Below are positions 1 through 11,792 of a stretch of DNA of 64,000 nt, piece by piece; positions within the stretch are counted from its first letter, which is position 1, and each line of letters starts with the position of its first letter. A program made the translations under genes and the position numbers. Source of the stretch: Mortierella alpina. Taxonomy: Eukaryota; Mortierellomycota; Mortierellomycetes; Mortierellales; Mortierellaceae. The notes beneath the pieces are model-generated. The model made no database searches. It saw nothing but the letters and a program-made list of their open reading frames with translations, and was not told the origin of the DNA. The stretch is taken from assembly GCA_029449245.1 (NCBI GenBank), contig JANATF010000017.1:535213-599212 (forward strand), given 5' to 3'.

Positions 1-3000
1 TGGGCATTCAAGGACCGCGCGCTTACAAAAGGAGATGCTGGTGCCTGGTGGGGCTGCAAAATGGCTTATCGCTCGACCGTGAGAGACGAAGTGAGAACCG
101 GCAGAAATACAGGGAGTTGTGTAACTACACAGGTTTTCCCTTTTTTGTAAAAAGGGAGGTACGATGGTTCGACAAGGAGGAAACACAAAGGAAGAAAAAA
201 AAAAGGGACCGAGCGACAGTGCGAGTAAGCGAAAAGTGGTGGCGTACTCTTTGGTGTATTGTTATATACTCCAAACGGAGAATTAGAGCAGCAAGGGATG
301 GGAGGACAAACTCGAAACAGAGGGACAAGGGCAAAGCGGTCTGAAAAAGAAGAACAGTGCTGAACTAAGTACGATTTGCCAATGGCGATGGCAATGGGCA
401 ACAGGCAACAGGCAACAGGCAATGGGCAATGGGCAATGGGCAATGGGCAAATGGCTACAGTAATGCACGGTGAGATAAGATATAGAAAGAATACTACTAA
501 GGTAAGCAGATGCGAGTGAATTGGAACAAAGTGAGATCCAGGTTGGGATCCGGCAATTGCGGGTATATGGCTGTGATAGCAAGCAATGAAAGCGGACGTA
601 GAAAAGATTGTCAAAGGAGAGATAGAATGAGATTGATAGACATGTGGAAGGACCCTTGGACACGCTGATGAGAAGGAGGATGAGGAAGCGAACGAAGGCA
701 AGCGAGAGAAAGGGAAGATGCAGAGACGGATAAAAAGAAAGAGGGAGAGACAGAGAGAGAATTAGGGCCGTTGCCAGAACAAGCAAAAACAGCGATCAAA
801 GAGCAAGGCGGGCTGTATTTATGGATGCGGTGTAGAAAAGGGTGAGGAGGATGGAGCGCACGGCGAAAGGAGAGCCTCGGAGGACGAGGAGGCAGATGCG
901 GACGGGGGGTGCCAAAGGAGATGACGAAAAAGGAGCGACCGGCGTTGTAGGCCTTTTGTCGCGAGGCCGTTGGATGCAGACAGGAGGCAGAGCAGAGGGA
1001 GACAAACGGGGGTGGATGGAAGGATAGCCTGCCAAAGAAGCGCATCGGGGATGTGCTTGGGCCGCATACACCAACCGCCGTCTGTCTAATTATACAGCCC
1101 GCAATATCGGCCACTTTATTTCCCACACTGCACACATCATCGCGAACAACCCTGGCTACACCATGGCCACACCATGGACGACGACAACGATACGCCAGCA
1201 ACACCTTTTTTCCGATACCCTAACTCAATCATGGCCGTCCAGCTCCACATCCGATCCATCTCATGCCCTCTCTATCCCGCTGTCTACTGTCCGTGTGCCC
1301 TTCCGTGCAAGGACCGCTCTAGAGGACAAAAAAAGAACCACAGAAAAACAATGGGCTCGACATATCGGCGATTGCCAACGCTGCAGTCCCAACCCTTGCA
1401 TGTTCGGGGGTGTCAAGTGGCAATGCATTAATGCACAAGTCCCGTCCCCATCCAAACCATGACACAGATACACAAACATCGACAACAACGCACGAGCACA
1501 CGCATTTGCACCGCCAATTGGATCTCGGCGATAGATTTTGAGGTCGGCAGACTGGCTCCAAAGTCAAAATTAGGCCACAGGTACCATAGAGAAAGCCGCA
1601 TGGACTTACATCGCGATACATGCCATTTTGTTATCTCTGCTTACATGTACTATCATGAGACACTTCCGAAGCTGGTACCCACCAGAAACCAATAAAAAAT
1701 GACCCTGCTCAGCTCTGCACGTAAAAGGACGACGACGATTGCTCTATGAATAGGATACAGCCAAACTACGCGTGTCATTTCTTCAATCCCGCTCAATACT
1801 TGGAAGGGCTCCCTTCTTTCTTTAGTCTGGACATTTGCATATGACACACTTTATGCGAACTCGGCCGACAAGGAGATGAAGATCCCTTGTTAGCTGAGGA
1901 CCCTTTACCTAACCGAACTGGAGAGAACTGTAATAGCCATAAGAGGCATATTTGAGCCAACATGAGCACGAGCTCACACACAGATGGTTGCTCAATAGCC
2001 CGCACAGTACTGTGCACTTTTTTTTTATATTTGTTTTATCTTTCTTGGAGAGCCAGAAAAATCTATGGGGGGGTCAAAGGCGGGGGTTCCAAAAAAAGAC
2101 ACATTAGAAGCAGCGGGCGACTGAGCAAAACGCGAGTAAAACGAGTACAGTTGCCGGGCTTCAAGGAGTCGTGTGGAGGAGGGGGTGGGGGGATGAGGGC
2201 GTTTTAGGGAGCAAAAGGAGCGTGAACGTTGGTGGTGTGCCGTGCAAAAATGGGAACGGTGATTGGCAGAGATGAAGAAGAAAGAGTAATGGTTCTAACC
2301 CCCCCCCCGTCGCATACTGACTGTGCGAGGTTTTTTTTTTCTTTTTTTTTTCCCCAGCGCTAACCTTTGTCCCGTTTATCCCAGGGGAGTGTTTATACAT
2401 ATTTACAGTGCAGCACGATAGAAATAGGGAGACGGTGAGATTTTTTTTACCGCGCTGGTAACATGTCCCGTAATCGCGCAATGCCTCCTATGAATACCGC
2501 ATACGCGAACTAAGCCGTATTGGCCGTGTTACGGACTTGATCTTTCAGGCCGTTCATGAAAAAGAGGGGTGGAGGAGGAGCCGTAAGGTTGGTGCGAGGA
2601 GTTCCTATTGCGATCAGATGTCAGGGGCTAGGGAAGGGATCGGAGAGCTTTCTTCATGCGTCTCACTGTCAGTTTAAGTGGCCCCCAAGCGCCTGCTTAA
2701 AAATACGTCTGCTCTAAAACATGTTTGTCCGCTACCTGACGCGTTTTCATATCAAAGACGCGTTTGACTTTAGCTCGAGCTCACCAAACGCTCGCAGGGA
2801 CGTATTGTCATTGAGAGCACAGATGGCCAAGAGGATTGCAAAAAAAAAAAAAAAAAAAGGACGAGGGAATCTGGCTCTCGCATTGGAGTGACCGTGCGGG
2901 TTTGTGAAGCAGTAGCCAGAACATCAAACCCAAAGCTCCTCAACGCCGATTTTGTTTCTCCCCAAGCTTACGGACATCAATGTCATACCTGCAAAAGCTC

Positions 3001-3360
3001 AGGCTTGGCAGAGGGCAAAGGAGCGTGATGCGTTCTGAGAGGGAAAAAAGAGGGTGCAGACTCAAAGCAGTAATATCAGCTCTGTTGACCTTGGGATCCC
3101 ACGTTTGAATGCAAAACAATTACTGCTAGAGTAGGGTGCATCGATCGAGCGATGACGCGTTGTGTCATCTACGTTACCAGGGGCAGGCAGGTCTGCCTCA
3201 GTCTCCAGTACTTGTTCAGCAATGAGACGTTTCCCAAGTCGGCACTCCGTGATGTAAGCGAAACCAAAGTGTCACAATGTATGGATACCTCTCTTTGTCG
3301 CTTTGTTGCGAAAGAGTAGTGAAATGCCTCTATTATCTAATTCTACATGTGTATGTTCAC
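1..3360. other. Left flank, no supported gene
   Basis: I find no gene here that I can support. The first kilobase is purine-rich on the plus strand, so open frames on the minus strand (for example 66-701) read as low-complexity Ser/Pro/Leu protein and are composition artefacts. Short frames around 1163-1695 resemble no family I know and lack convincing splice sites. Homopolymer runs (A17 near 2840, T and C runs near 2300-2350) and a 7-bp minisatellite at 390-455 are the only structured elements. Part of the right end may be 3' flank of the protease gene ending at 3361. Confidence 0.5.
390..455 (+). repeat. 7-bp minisatellite
   Basis: Tandem 7-mers of the form GGCAACA (3 copies) followed by GGCAATG (4 copies), with one related unit upstream at 390-397 and a diverged unit downstream. 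It lies in the gene-free left flank and has no evident coding role. Confidence 0.85.
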
Positions 3361-6055
3361 TCAAAAGATAGATACTAGGCCAGTGATGGCTATGACCAAA
3401 ACCAATGTGCTTGCCCGGCTATCCGCAATCAATCCCTGGAGTCCTGCTCCTGCGGTGCCTCTGGCGTTGAGCCCGATTCCTCCAGGAACAGTCTCAACTT
3501 TTTTAGCGAACCCAACCTGCTTCTTGGTATAGTCAAAGACCACGTACTGGTTCTTGATGAAAAGATCTCCGAGCAAGATCCCCTAAGTCAGATGGGATCG
3601 AGTAGAGTACGAGTGAGTGGGACGCAAAGAGTGCAATGAATCAACAAATTGACAAGTTGTTCGTAACGCGAGAAAGTTCTTTGTTGAAGGCAAGTAGACA
3701 AACCGAAAAGAACGAGAGAAAAATAAAACTTACAGACTGCCCGCCATGGCCAGGCAGTTCCTGCCAGGAATCAACCGCACTGAGACAGTACCCATTGTAC
3801 TCGGACCTTAGGATGACAATGTCCGAGAGAGGCACGCTAAACTTTTGCCCGCCAATCGTAAACGCTAAATCTCCGACGGACCTCGAGTTGGCGAGAGCGC
3901 AGGGGATCAACCAGCCCAGCTTGTTGTCGTACTGCGAGTTGGGAATAGCGCGATGGAACGCCACGGCGAGGTAGTCGGGAAAGAGGATGTAGGAAGATCC
4001 CGTGTCGACGATGGCTGAGGACGCCGAGCTGGAGACTGAAAGTTCCTTGCGCCCAATAAAGATTCGATCGATGGTAACTTGCCAGTCCTTGGAAGAGGTG
4101 ACGGGTACAAATGTGATGGAGCCGGTGTAGAGTGACGGGTCGACCCCGCCAAAGATAAATACGCCGCCATCCGATAGGGACGCGTCCTGGTTCGAAGCTT
4201 TGTTGAGCCAAACAGAGACAATAGCCTGATCAATTTGGCTCTGAAGCAGCATGTTGATCACTGGCGTCCTGGCATCTAGTTCCCCACAATATCATATACA
4301 ACGTACAATAGTGTTAACAGAAAGCATTAAGATACTCTGTAGTAGGCTTGCACACCATCGGTTCGGAAAAGATGCACAACGTACTGCCCATGTTCGAGTT
4401 GGATTCCAAGCCCAAGCCCATGATCCCGTCCACGCCTGTGGCTGCTGTAGATCCAGTATTGATGGATGCCATGCCAAAGGTCTGATCCTTGACGGTGATA
4501 CCTGCCACCGTTATGTCGTCGACGCCCAGCACACCCGATGCTCGCGAGTCGTCTGCATAGTTGAGAGACCATGGTTGTCCATACTGGTGAAATGTGCTAT
4601 GAGCAGATGAAGTGTATGAGGCGTTCGGTGGTTATTTAGTGGGTACTTTAATATCGACCGCAAGCCGTTTCCCTGCAGATGAGAGGCGTGAGGCGTTGGG
4701 AGGCTTTCTGCAAGTGGTTTGTTGGAGACTCGAGTCGCTCCCTTGATACAGGCAACGAGGCCAGCCTTAGTCCTGGCTATGGCTGTTGCTCTGCGACCCA
4801 TGCAATAGTTTGCAATGGGCGTCCTGGTTTTTTCTACGATCAGTCCATTGGTTTCCAACTGGTGTCCTTATTCATCTGCGACTGATCCTTTGGTTTCGAT
4901 CATTAATATCTGCCGTGCGACCGACCCACCGGTGTCTAATGGTGTACTTGTTGCTCCGCGGCCAGCGCCTTCACTCCCGATTGGTGTTCTTGTCGCTCTG
5001 CAGCCTATCTACTAGTTTCCAAGGATCCTCCTTGCTACGATATAGACGACAGTTCCTGATCACTCTGCTATCCCATTGACCGCGCAGCTATCCCCAATTT
5101 CGCGTATTTGCTTTACCTCGAACGTAAAGGATTGAACCGCCTAGTCTTACACGCCTGACAGCTTGTCGACGAGACCCAGAGCTCGCTACTTCCTGTATCA
5201 AACACGACCGAGAACTCCTGTGCAGGTGAGCCGATCAACATGGCTGCAACCCATTGTGTGTCGAATGAGTTTCCTCGCACAGGGGCCACGCCCACATAAG
5301 AGCGCTTTTGTGATGCGGTCGATGCTGGATCCTCTGATCGCAGGGACTGGATTTCCTGCTCCAGTCTATCGAGCACAGAGACGGCGTCGGCGTTGAGTAA
5401 TGTTGAATGTGATGATGATGAAGATGAAGAGAAGGAAGATGATGGTAATGATGCATGCTTATTGCTAGTGGGGGTATTGTCTTTTTCCTGGCTGCTACTG
5501 CTGTGGTCGTTGCTCGTGCTCCTGTTGCTGCTGCTGCTGCGTTCAACAAGTGTCCGCCGAGAGTGTATCGGTGGGGGTGCAGGTGCAAGTGCTGGTGATG
5601 GCACAAGAGCAGGTGTGGGTGCAGGTGTGGACGAATCGTGCTGCTGTTGCTGCTGCTGCTGCAGGGAGCTGAGGATCTGCAGCTTGGACATGAACTCCTT
5701 GCGCGAGCCATAGTGGGCGCGTCGTTCCTGCGTTCCTCGGGGACTTGACCCGGGCCACTGCTGCACCGCGATTCTATTAATACAACGCCAAATCAGTCGT
5801 ATTATTAAGTTGTTTGTTTGCAGGGTGGGCGGGGTGGACAGGCAAGACAGAGGCGCAAGAGAGACAGGGTCAAGGAGACAGGCGACACAGAGACACACAG
5901 ACACAGTTGAACAAAAGGAAAGAGGAGAAAGCAAGAAGCGGAGGAAGGATGAGGGCGTGTTTTTTTTACCTCTGTAGCTTGGATGGAGCAACGATGGGGA
6001 TGAGGATCATGAGCAGCAGCATGCAGCAGCATCGGCTACACGAGAGTCGCTTCAT
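3361..6055 (-). CDS. Pepsin-like (A1) aspartic protease, secreted and probably GPI-anchored
   Basis: Five exons on the minus strand: 6055-5970, 5773-5117, 4596-4385, 4275-3734 and 3582-3361, total 1719 nt, 572 aa. All introns are GT-AG and phases agree. The start at 6055 gives a hydrophobic signal peptide (about 25 residues with a Leu/Ile core). Residues 60-190 are a low-complexity pro-region with an eight-Gln run and Ser-rich stretches. Two catalytic motifs define the bilobal A1 fold: FDTGSSELWV (Asp about 221) and IVDTGSSYILF (Asp about 409). A pepsin-type C-terminal motif (LLGDLFI...YVVFDY) follows, then a small-residue spacer and a hydrophobic tail ending LVLVIAITGLVSIF, as in GPI-anchor signals. 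This arrangement matches fungal yapsin-like surface proteases; anchoring is inferred. It lies 577 bp downstream of a secreted aminopeptidase on the same strand, which suggests a role in extracellular protein digestion or wall-protein processing. Confidence 0.9.
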
Positions 6056-6632
6056 GAGCTTGGATCAAGCGAGAGGCTGCAGAGAGGTGGAGATGGGATC
6101 AGCCGCGAGAGAGAAGGAGGTGTGTTGAATGGATGGGGAGCGAAGGGAGGATCCGTATGGCGGATGGATGGGCAACAGAGAGTAGACAGAGGCAAAGAAC
6201 AGAGAGAGTGTGGATGCAAAAGACACGACGTGACAAGGACGAAAAGGACAAGAGGACACGAGGAAGAAGGGAAGGGCTGTGTGAGTATGCGAGTATGCGA
6301 GGACAGGGGTCCCTGGGGAAGCAGTAGAGTGGGACTACAGAGAAGAAGGAGGCGAAGGAGGAAAAGAGGAAACGAGGAAACGAGGAAACGAGGAAAGAGG
6401 AACGAGGAGCAACAGTGCATGCTGCACACATCGCACACATCACACAGCAACCAGCACACAAACGCAAAAAAAGGAACAACATTCTCGCCCCTTTTGCATC
6501 TGATCGGGCGTATTGGGCGCAACAGCCGTTATCGATGGCTCCTCTTGCGCACGGTGTATTTCTCAAGATAGGTGACTACATACATACATTCATATTGAAC
6601 ACGATATACAAACGGACGAGTCCTCGACTGCG
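6056..6632 (-). promoter_or_regulatory. Intergenic region upstream of the aspartic protease
   Basis: 577 bp separate the 3' end of the aminopeptidase gene from the start codon of the aspartic protease, so 3'UTR and promoter share this space. It is purine-rich on the plus strand (pyrimidine-rich in the sense of the genes), a common look for fungal 5' leaders. It includes a short tandem repeat of GAGGAAAC (about 6366-6400). I see no clear TATA box. Confidence 0.5.
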
Positions 6633-8578
6633 TTAAAAGTCCTCGGCCTCGCCCTTGTAGTGGCCCAGCTCCACTGCGAAGCCAAGGGCGAGCTTGGCAA
6701 ACTGCTTCATGTGGTCAAAGCTGATATGCGACAAGTCATCGTTGGCAGTGTGGATATAAGGGTCTGGAAAAAAAAGGGAGGTGTTCATGGGTGAGCCAAC
6801 GTTTCTCTCTCTCATTCTCACTCTCTCTCCACATCAAACCAATACTATGACACATTTGCCAACATAAAAAGGTAACAAGGGCTTACTGCTGTCAGAAAAG
6901 TCGCCCTCGATCGCAAACGCTGAGCGGTAGCCGGCCTTGGCCCAGGAAGCATGATCCGAGCCTGCGAAGAGTGTATTTCCACGGGAATCAACGGTCTTGT
7001 TAGTGAAAAGTACACGGACAATGGGCACACACACCGACACTCATGTAGGATCGGAACAAGAGGACGTTTCAAATGCATGCAGGCGATGATAGTCGCACAA
7101 TCTAAGACTGGTTCTTACAGGCATAACCGCACTTGGTCTCATGGACGGGAATATCACCGTACTCTCTGGCATAGACCTAATAGTACAACATAAGCGAACT
7201 CAGTTTTGGATTCCAAGAAATAGTCGCCCCCTCCAGCTCAACTCCAGCATCTGGATACGTACTCGGATCAGCTCGGTCAATTCGTCATCGACATAGTCCA
7301 CAACAATGCCATACGACTCGGCGAACTTGGTGCCAACATATCCAGTCATGTCGTTCTACAAGGGCAAGGATACAAAAAATCCATATGATCAGATTGAGTC
7401 AAACATCCAAGAATGAGGAGGTCAATATATAAATAAAAAAAACTCCCCTCCGCAATTACCTGGATCATGGCAAGAACATCGACGTTCTTTTTCTCGTACG
7501 ACTTTGCGACATCCTGCGATCCCAAGAGACCAGCTTCCTCGGCCGAGTACCAGTGGAACTCTACAGGGCGGTGGGGACGGAATCCAGTGCCAACTAGGGC
7601 ACGGAACACCTCCAAAATCGTAACAGTACCCGAGCCATCGTCATCAGCACCAGGCGACCGAAGAATGGGGAGCCACATGTTGAGTGAATCCTGGTGGGCG
7701 CCCACAATCACAGGCTCGTTCGAGAGACTCTCGTCCCGTCCCTCAAAGCGGGCTATAAAGTTATCCAATTAGGAAATGAGAGGAGGCAAGAGCTGTTAGT
7801 GCTCTCTCTTCCCTTAAGCCAACAAAGAACAAGCAAAAGACACGAAGAGAAAAGGAGAGACAAGGGGGGAGAGACAAGGGAGAGAGACGACGAGAAAGAG
7901 GAAAACGAGGGCAATCATTACCAATGATGGAGAACTGGTCCCAGCCGTTGTGCTTGAACTTGCGGATGCTCACATCCGATTCCGCTTCAGACTCCTCAAT
8001 AAGATCGCTGATCTGTTTGTAGAGCCACTGTGCTGACTCGTGACCAGTCTTGCTCTTGTAGTAGCGGGTGTTGAAACTCGTGAACGTCTTCAGGGCCACC
8101 TCCATGTTGGCGGTCGACAGCTGGTCGGTATAGCGGGCAACCTTCTTCTGGTGTTGGGCTTCCTTGGGGAGAGCTGGAATGAAAGAAAAGAAGAAAAAAC
8201 ACGCACGTATTAACAAGGGGAGAAAAGGAAGAGTTGTACAGTAGGTTAGTCCAACTGCACCTCCAACAGTTCCTGGAGCAAAAGGATGCTGGGTGCCTGG
8301 CTCATGAAAAACTTACGGCGCTTGCCAAGAGTAGAGACACGGTGGGTGCCAAGATCCTGGTGGTCAGTAACATCCATGTAGTTGATTTTGCCGCGGAGCA
8401 TCTGCATGCGGTCCTCTTCCGTGGTCCAAAACGGAGCCTGATCTTCGGAGACCTGGACAAGACGGCGGTCCTCGTCAATGACGGACTTGTGCTTGCCAAG
8501 AGTGTATTGCTCCCACCACGAAGGTGCGGCCAGGGCAACGGATGCCAAGGACACGAGGACGAGGGACTGAAGCTTCAT
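6633..8578 (-). CDS. Secreted M28 zinc aminopeptidase (leucine aminopeptidase 1-like)
   Basis: Seven exons on the minus strand: 8578-8317, 8173-7922, 7752-7460, 7355-7263, 7176-7119, 6961-6887 and 6763-6633, total 1164 nt, 387 aa, all phases consistent. The ATG at 8578 opens a clear signal peptide ([17 protein letters not shown]). The enzyme removes N-terminal residues from peptides using two zinc ions. Family M28E motifs are present in order: GAHQDS (His191), PGADDDGSG (bridging Asp about 210), [10 protein letters not shown] (catalytic Glu243 and zinc ligand Glu244), VVDYVDDE (Asp289) and SDHASW (His323). A Cys pair (316 and 320) sits at the usual disulfide. Residues 18-90 are the typical pro-region. 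Length fits fungal LAP1 proteins (about 380-390 aa). Intron 2 (7753-7921) is a GA-rich tract on the plus strand. Confidence 0.93.
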
Positions 8579-10246
8579 GGCGAAACCAGACTTGCAGAGC
8601 GACGATTGGAAAGGAGTAGAGTGTGAGAGGAGTGTGGGAGGAGTGCGAGAGGAGTGTGAGAGGGAATAAAAAGAGCTGTGTGAGAATGATAAAGGCGAGG
8701 GTGGGAATGGGAAAAGCAGAAGAGCAAAGCGTTCTTGCGCAATTTAAAATTGCTGGCAGCACATTGTGACATACTTTTTTCGCACTTGTATTTCTTTCTG
8801 AGCCCTTGCTTCATCGTGCCCAAACACGTAACTCATTTGTCCTGCTGACTTGGTTGGACATGACGAAAGGGCGGGCTCTGGTGCTTCTTTCTTGCGTGTG
8901 CCTGGAGTGGAATGGTCTGCTGGTGACACGGGAGTCAACTGCAGAACGCGGAATACGCGACAAGGAGATATTTTTAGTATTTGAGGGAGTCAAGCATCGG
9001 TGACACCAGGTCCTCCATGGGTGGAACGGGAAAGACGACCTACACGGAGAGCAAGTGTATGTCCACAGTTTTTGTAAAAGCCAAAAAGGACGAGGGTTAC
9101 GGGTCACTGGCTGCGGTACCGGGTAAAACTTTTTGATGCCCTCCCATTCGTCAATTTGGCAAAATGGCTGTCAATCACGCGCTTCTGGAGCAATGCTGAG
9201 GTGTGGATCTTCAGAAGGTCGGCTTACGGCGGCCTAGCACTAGGCTACCTAGAAGGATCTTGTCTAAACAATATCCTATTGCCCAAGGCATTTGTTTGTC
9301 CGCCGCCTTTTTTGGACGAGAAAACACAAGGCGTATTTTTTTTTTTTTTTGCTGTCGACTCTACCACTTTTTTTCCACCTACGCCTTTAGAAAGGCCTCT
9401 TTCTGCCTCCTCCTATCCACATCTATAGAGTTCACTTACACACTCATTTTTTCTCTTATGGCTACCTCAACTTCTAACCCTCGCGGTGCTGTCCGACATC
9501 CAACTTGAACCTGCTCTAACGTACTTTCAAACTCATCCGCTGCAAATCTCAAGCATATACCCCCGCATTCCAATTCACTTCAGCCTACTGTGGTCGCTCC
9601 TTCGAGCGATCGACGCTGATCCATGGGTCAAAAAGAATCCTTTACTCCTGGTAGAACATACTGGGCCAAACGTCCCAGCCCAGCAGCAGCAATATGACAC
9701 GAAAAGGGTGGCCTGTCAGCATCAACTATAGATATACTTAAGAATGAACAACAAAACCCAGTACATCGACGAAAGCAAACACCGTGAGCTGTATGTGAAA
9801 ATTTAACCATACAGTCAGCATGCAACCATCAGGCAAGATCGACACCACTCATCCCCCAAAAGGCCCATTTTCTCATCGGACAACGATGGCTCCGTGTGAG
9901 CGTGCGTGTGTCTAATGATCAAAAAACAACTGTTCTTACTCTGTCATATTCATCAGTGATTCCAATGACTTTTATAGCTAGCATCAAATGGCGATTCCAG
10001 ACGTGGAGGAAAACAGGTCGAGAAACGAGCACATGAGGTCGCATCCAGGCATCCTGGCAGACGCATACCAGACGTCAAAGACGTGTTGCTAAACTGTTAC
10101 AAGGAACTCCTGCAATCCAAGACACGGCTTATTGTGCAACATTGACAGGACAAATACAACGAATGCGAAGGAACAGGACTATACGCGGGATCTTACTCTT
10201 TGGACGGGCTGGTTAGGCGAGCGGACAGGTCTGAAGATAATAAAGT
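8579..10246. other. Region upstream of the aminopeptidase, no supported gene
   Basis: The first few hundred bases are the presumed promoter and 5'UTR of the aminopeptidase, with repeats of the form GTGTGAGAGG/GAGTGTG (8620-8665). A stretch near 9400-9510 resembles a gene start: a pyrimidine-rich leader, then an ATG at 9458 in good context. Its frame closes after 16 codons, so at most it is a dead 5' end. The rest holds only short frames without recognisable domains. Confidence 0.45.
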
Positions 10247-10610
10247 ATGAGTATACAGAATTAGTCGAGTACATGCCTACACACGACGTTTGGCACACGC
10301 AAAAATCGGAATTTGTGTATTTGCATGCGAATAGACACACGCCTGCACACGCCTGCACACGCAAAATTGGGAGGGAGGAGAGGGTCAATTTTTTTTTTCC
10401 TGGACAGAGTCGAATGGGTCCAAGCTGGCCCAAGCGAAGATGAGAGCTCCCTTAAAACATTTTTGCGACCAGACCGTTGCTTGTGAAGTTTATGCACATC
10501 GTGGTTGCATGACAGATCAGGGGGATCGGCTGAGGGTGAAATTAGCGCCCTGGCTTCTTCTCGGTGCCTTCAGTCTACGGCTATGGTACATGTACAATCC
10601 TACGTAATCG

Positions 10611-10988
10611 TTGTCCAAAACTGGCTTCGTTTACAGTTATTGTGAGCAACACGCGCTGAAAACTTCGTTTGATTGTCTGTCCACACCCGGCACATACTGG
10701 CGCCCTTCCATTCTTAGCTACCACGCCCAAGGAGATGCTCATCGGATACCGCGGTTTTCGTCGGAACACAACGAAGATCGGTTTTGCGCTTCATGCGTGC
10801 CTCCAGTCATTAGTACTGTAAAATACCGCTATCGAAGTATGCATGCAGGATGGGATTGGGACACAGGTTACTTTCTAAAGGAGCATCCAAAAACACTGCC
10901 GCAAGGAGATCCGATACCTGAAGAATTGCTTAGGTGTCAAAAACCACTCTCTCGTTTTCTTTCGGGTTCTGCGACGAAGAGCCCTTGA
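10611..10988 (+). other. 125-codon open frame in duplication copy A, unrecognised
   Basis: An open frame lies in a part of the segment shared with copy B (17568-17946), where a 1-base indel in an A-run near 17777 shifts the frame. I recognise no domain on either strand. A minus-strand frame (10769-10581; copy B 17726-17544) is also retained, with a CxxC motif. The loss of frame in one copy argues against a functional plus-strand gene. Short CACACGCCTG repeats lie just upstream (about 10333-10366). Confidence 0.25.
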
Positions 10989-11097
10989 ACACCATCGTCC
11001 TTTTATTTATTAAGACTCGTACTTTTGTCTTTTGAGGCACAGAACCTTAATTTCTCCATCCGTTCCTCACTTGCCTCTTTCTTGATACAGCTTCGCG

Positions 11098-11543
11098 ATG
11101 CCCAAAAGAGCTGGTCAGACCTTCTTTGCAATCCCTGAACTCGTCGTTTTACTGTCCTTACATATGCCCAAACAGGATCTCCCCGATGTATACCTGTGCA
11201 GGGACTGGTCGTGTCGCTTCGAGCCCGTCCTCTGGAGAGTCCTTTACATTAACGAACGTGTGTGCTCAGGTTGCTAAACACTCTTCCTCCACCGAGGCTA
11301 GCCAGAAACCTACATCACATACAGGAGGTGATTTTCACTCACGCCAACGATACCCAGCTCGAGCCACTCGCTCTTGAAAATTGCCACCTCCGAAGAACTG
11401 TCAGCGATCCAGGCGCCGGCTGTACCAAGCACAAACATATCACCGTGTCTGATATGGACAAAGACGGCCTCCAACTCATGTCAAGGCCTCTTATTAAGGT
11501 ACTCGACTACAACCCCCACCTGACACGTTTGGACGTCCAGTAG
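11098..11543 (+). pseudogene. F-box/LRR protein fragment, frameshifted (copy A)
   Basis: The frame from ATG 11098 reads an F-box-like segment (FFAIPELVVLLSLHM, then KQDLPDVYLCRDW, then EPVLWRVLYI) and stops at TAA 11275. The next frame (11262-11543) continues with LRR-type text: ARNLHHIQEVIF, TQLEPLALENCHLR, then LLDYNPHLTRLDV-like. F-box/LRR proteins are SCF ubiquitin-ligase substrate receptors and form large families in Mortierella-like fungi. A frameshift between the halves and the abrupt stop after about 150 codons mark it as a broken gene. The same damage is in copy B, so it predates the duplication. Confidence 0.6.
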
Positions 11544-11577
11544 AAAATCTTCCACGTTGATTGTACGGCCCGGACCT

Positions 11578-11593
11578 AGCGAGCATGCTCGCT
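11578..11593. repeat. 16-bp perfect palindrome (copy A)
   Basis: AGCGAGCATGCTCGCT is self-complementary. It follows the F-box/LRR relic and is kept in copy B at 18560-18575, where an extra 30-odd bases rich in GAGCGAG/CTCGCTC follow it. Function unknown. Confidence 0.7.
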
Positions 11594-11700
11594 CACTGCA
11601 GCAACTGTACTTGCACCATCTTCCCGCCTTTGTTTTCTGAAGTACCGTCTTTTCAGCGAGCGAGCGCCCGAAAAGACGTGCTCGTTATTGATCGAGCAAG

Positions 11701-11792
11701 TAAAATTTTTGCTTGGTCAGGGCCGTAGGCGCGGGCTCGTGTGAGATGTATATACAAACAGATTTTTTAGGCGTGGGTTCGCGTGAGATGTA
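11701..11792 (+). repeat. Minisatellite of about 32 bp, left part (copy A, split by pogo)
   Basis: Diverged units around the core GGCGTGGGTTCGTGTGAG with a GATTTTT spacer. The array is interrupted at TA 11791-11792 by the pogo element and resumes at 14167. Read on the minus strand it encodes a repetitive HEPxPK-type peptide, but no flanking gene supports coding. Confidence 0.75.

Noticed and set aside
66-1204. Long overlapping minus-strand frames rich in Ser, Pro, Leu and Cys
   Set aside because: They arise from purine-rich plus-strand sequence, overlap each other in several frames, lack domains and show no consistent splice structure.
9458-9508. ATG-initiated frame after a promoter-like leader
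   Set aside because: It closes after 16 codons with no splice donor that extends it.
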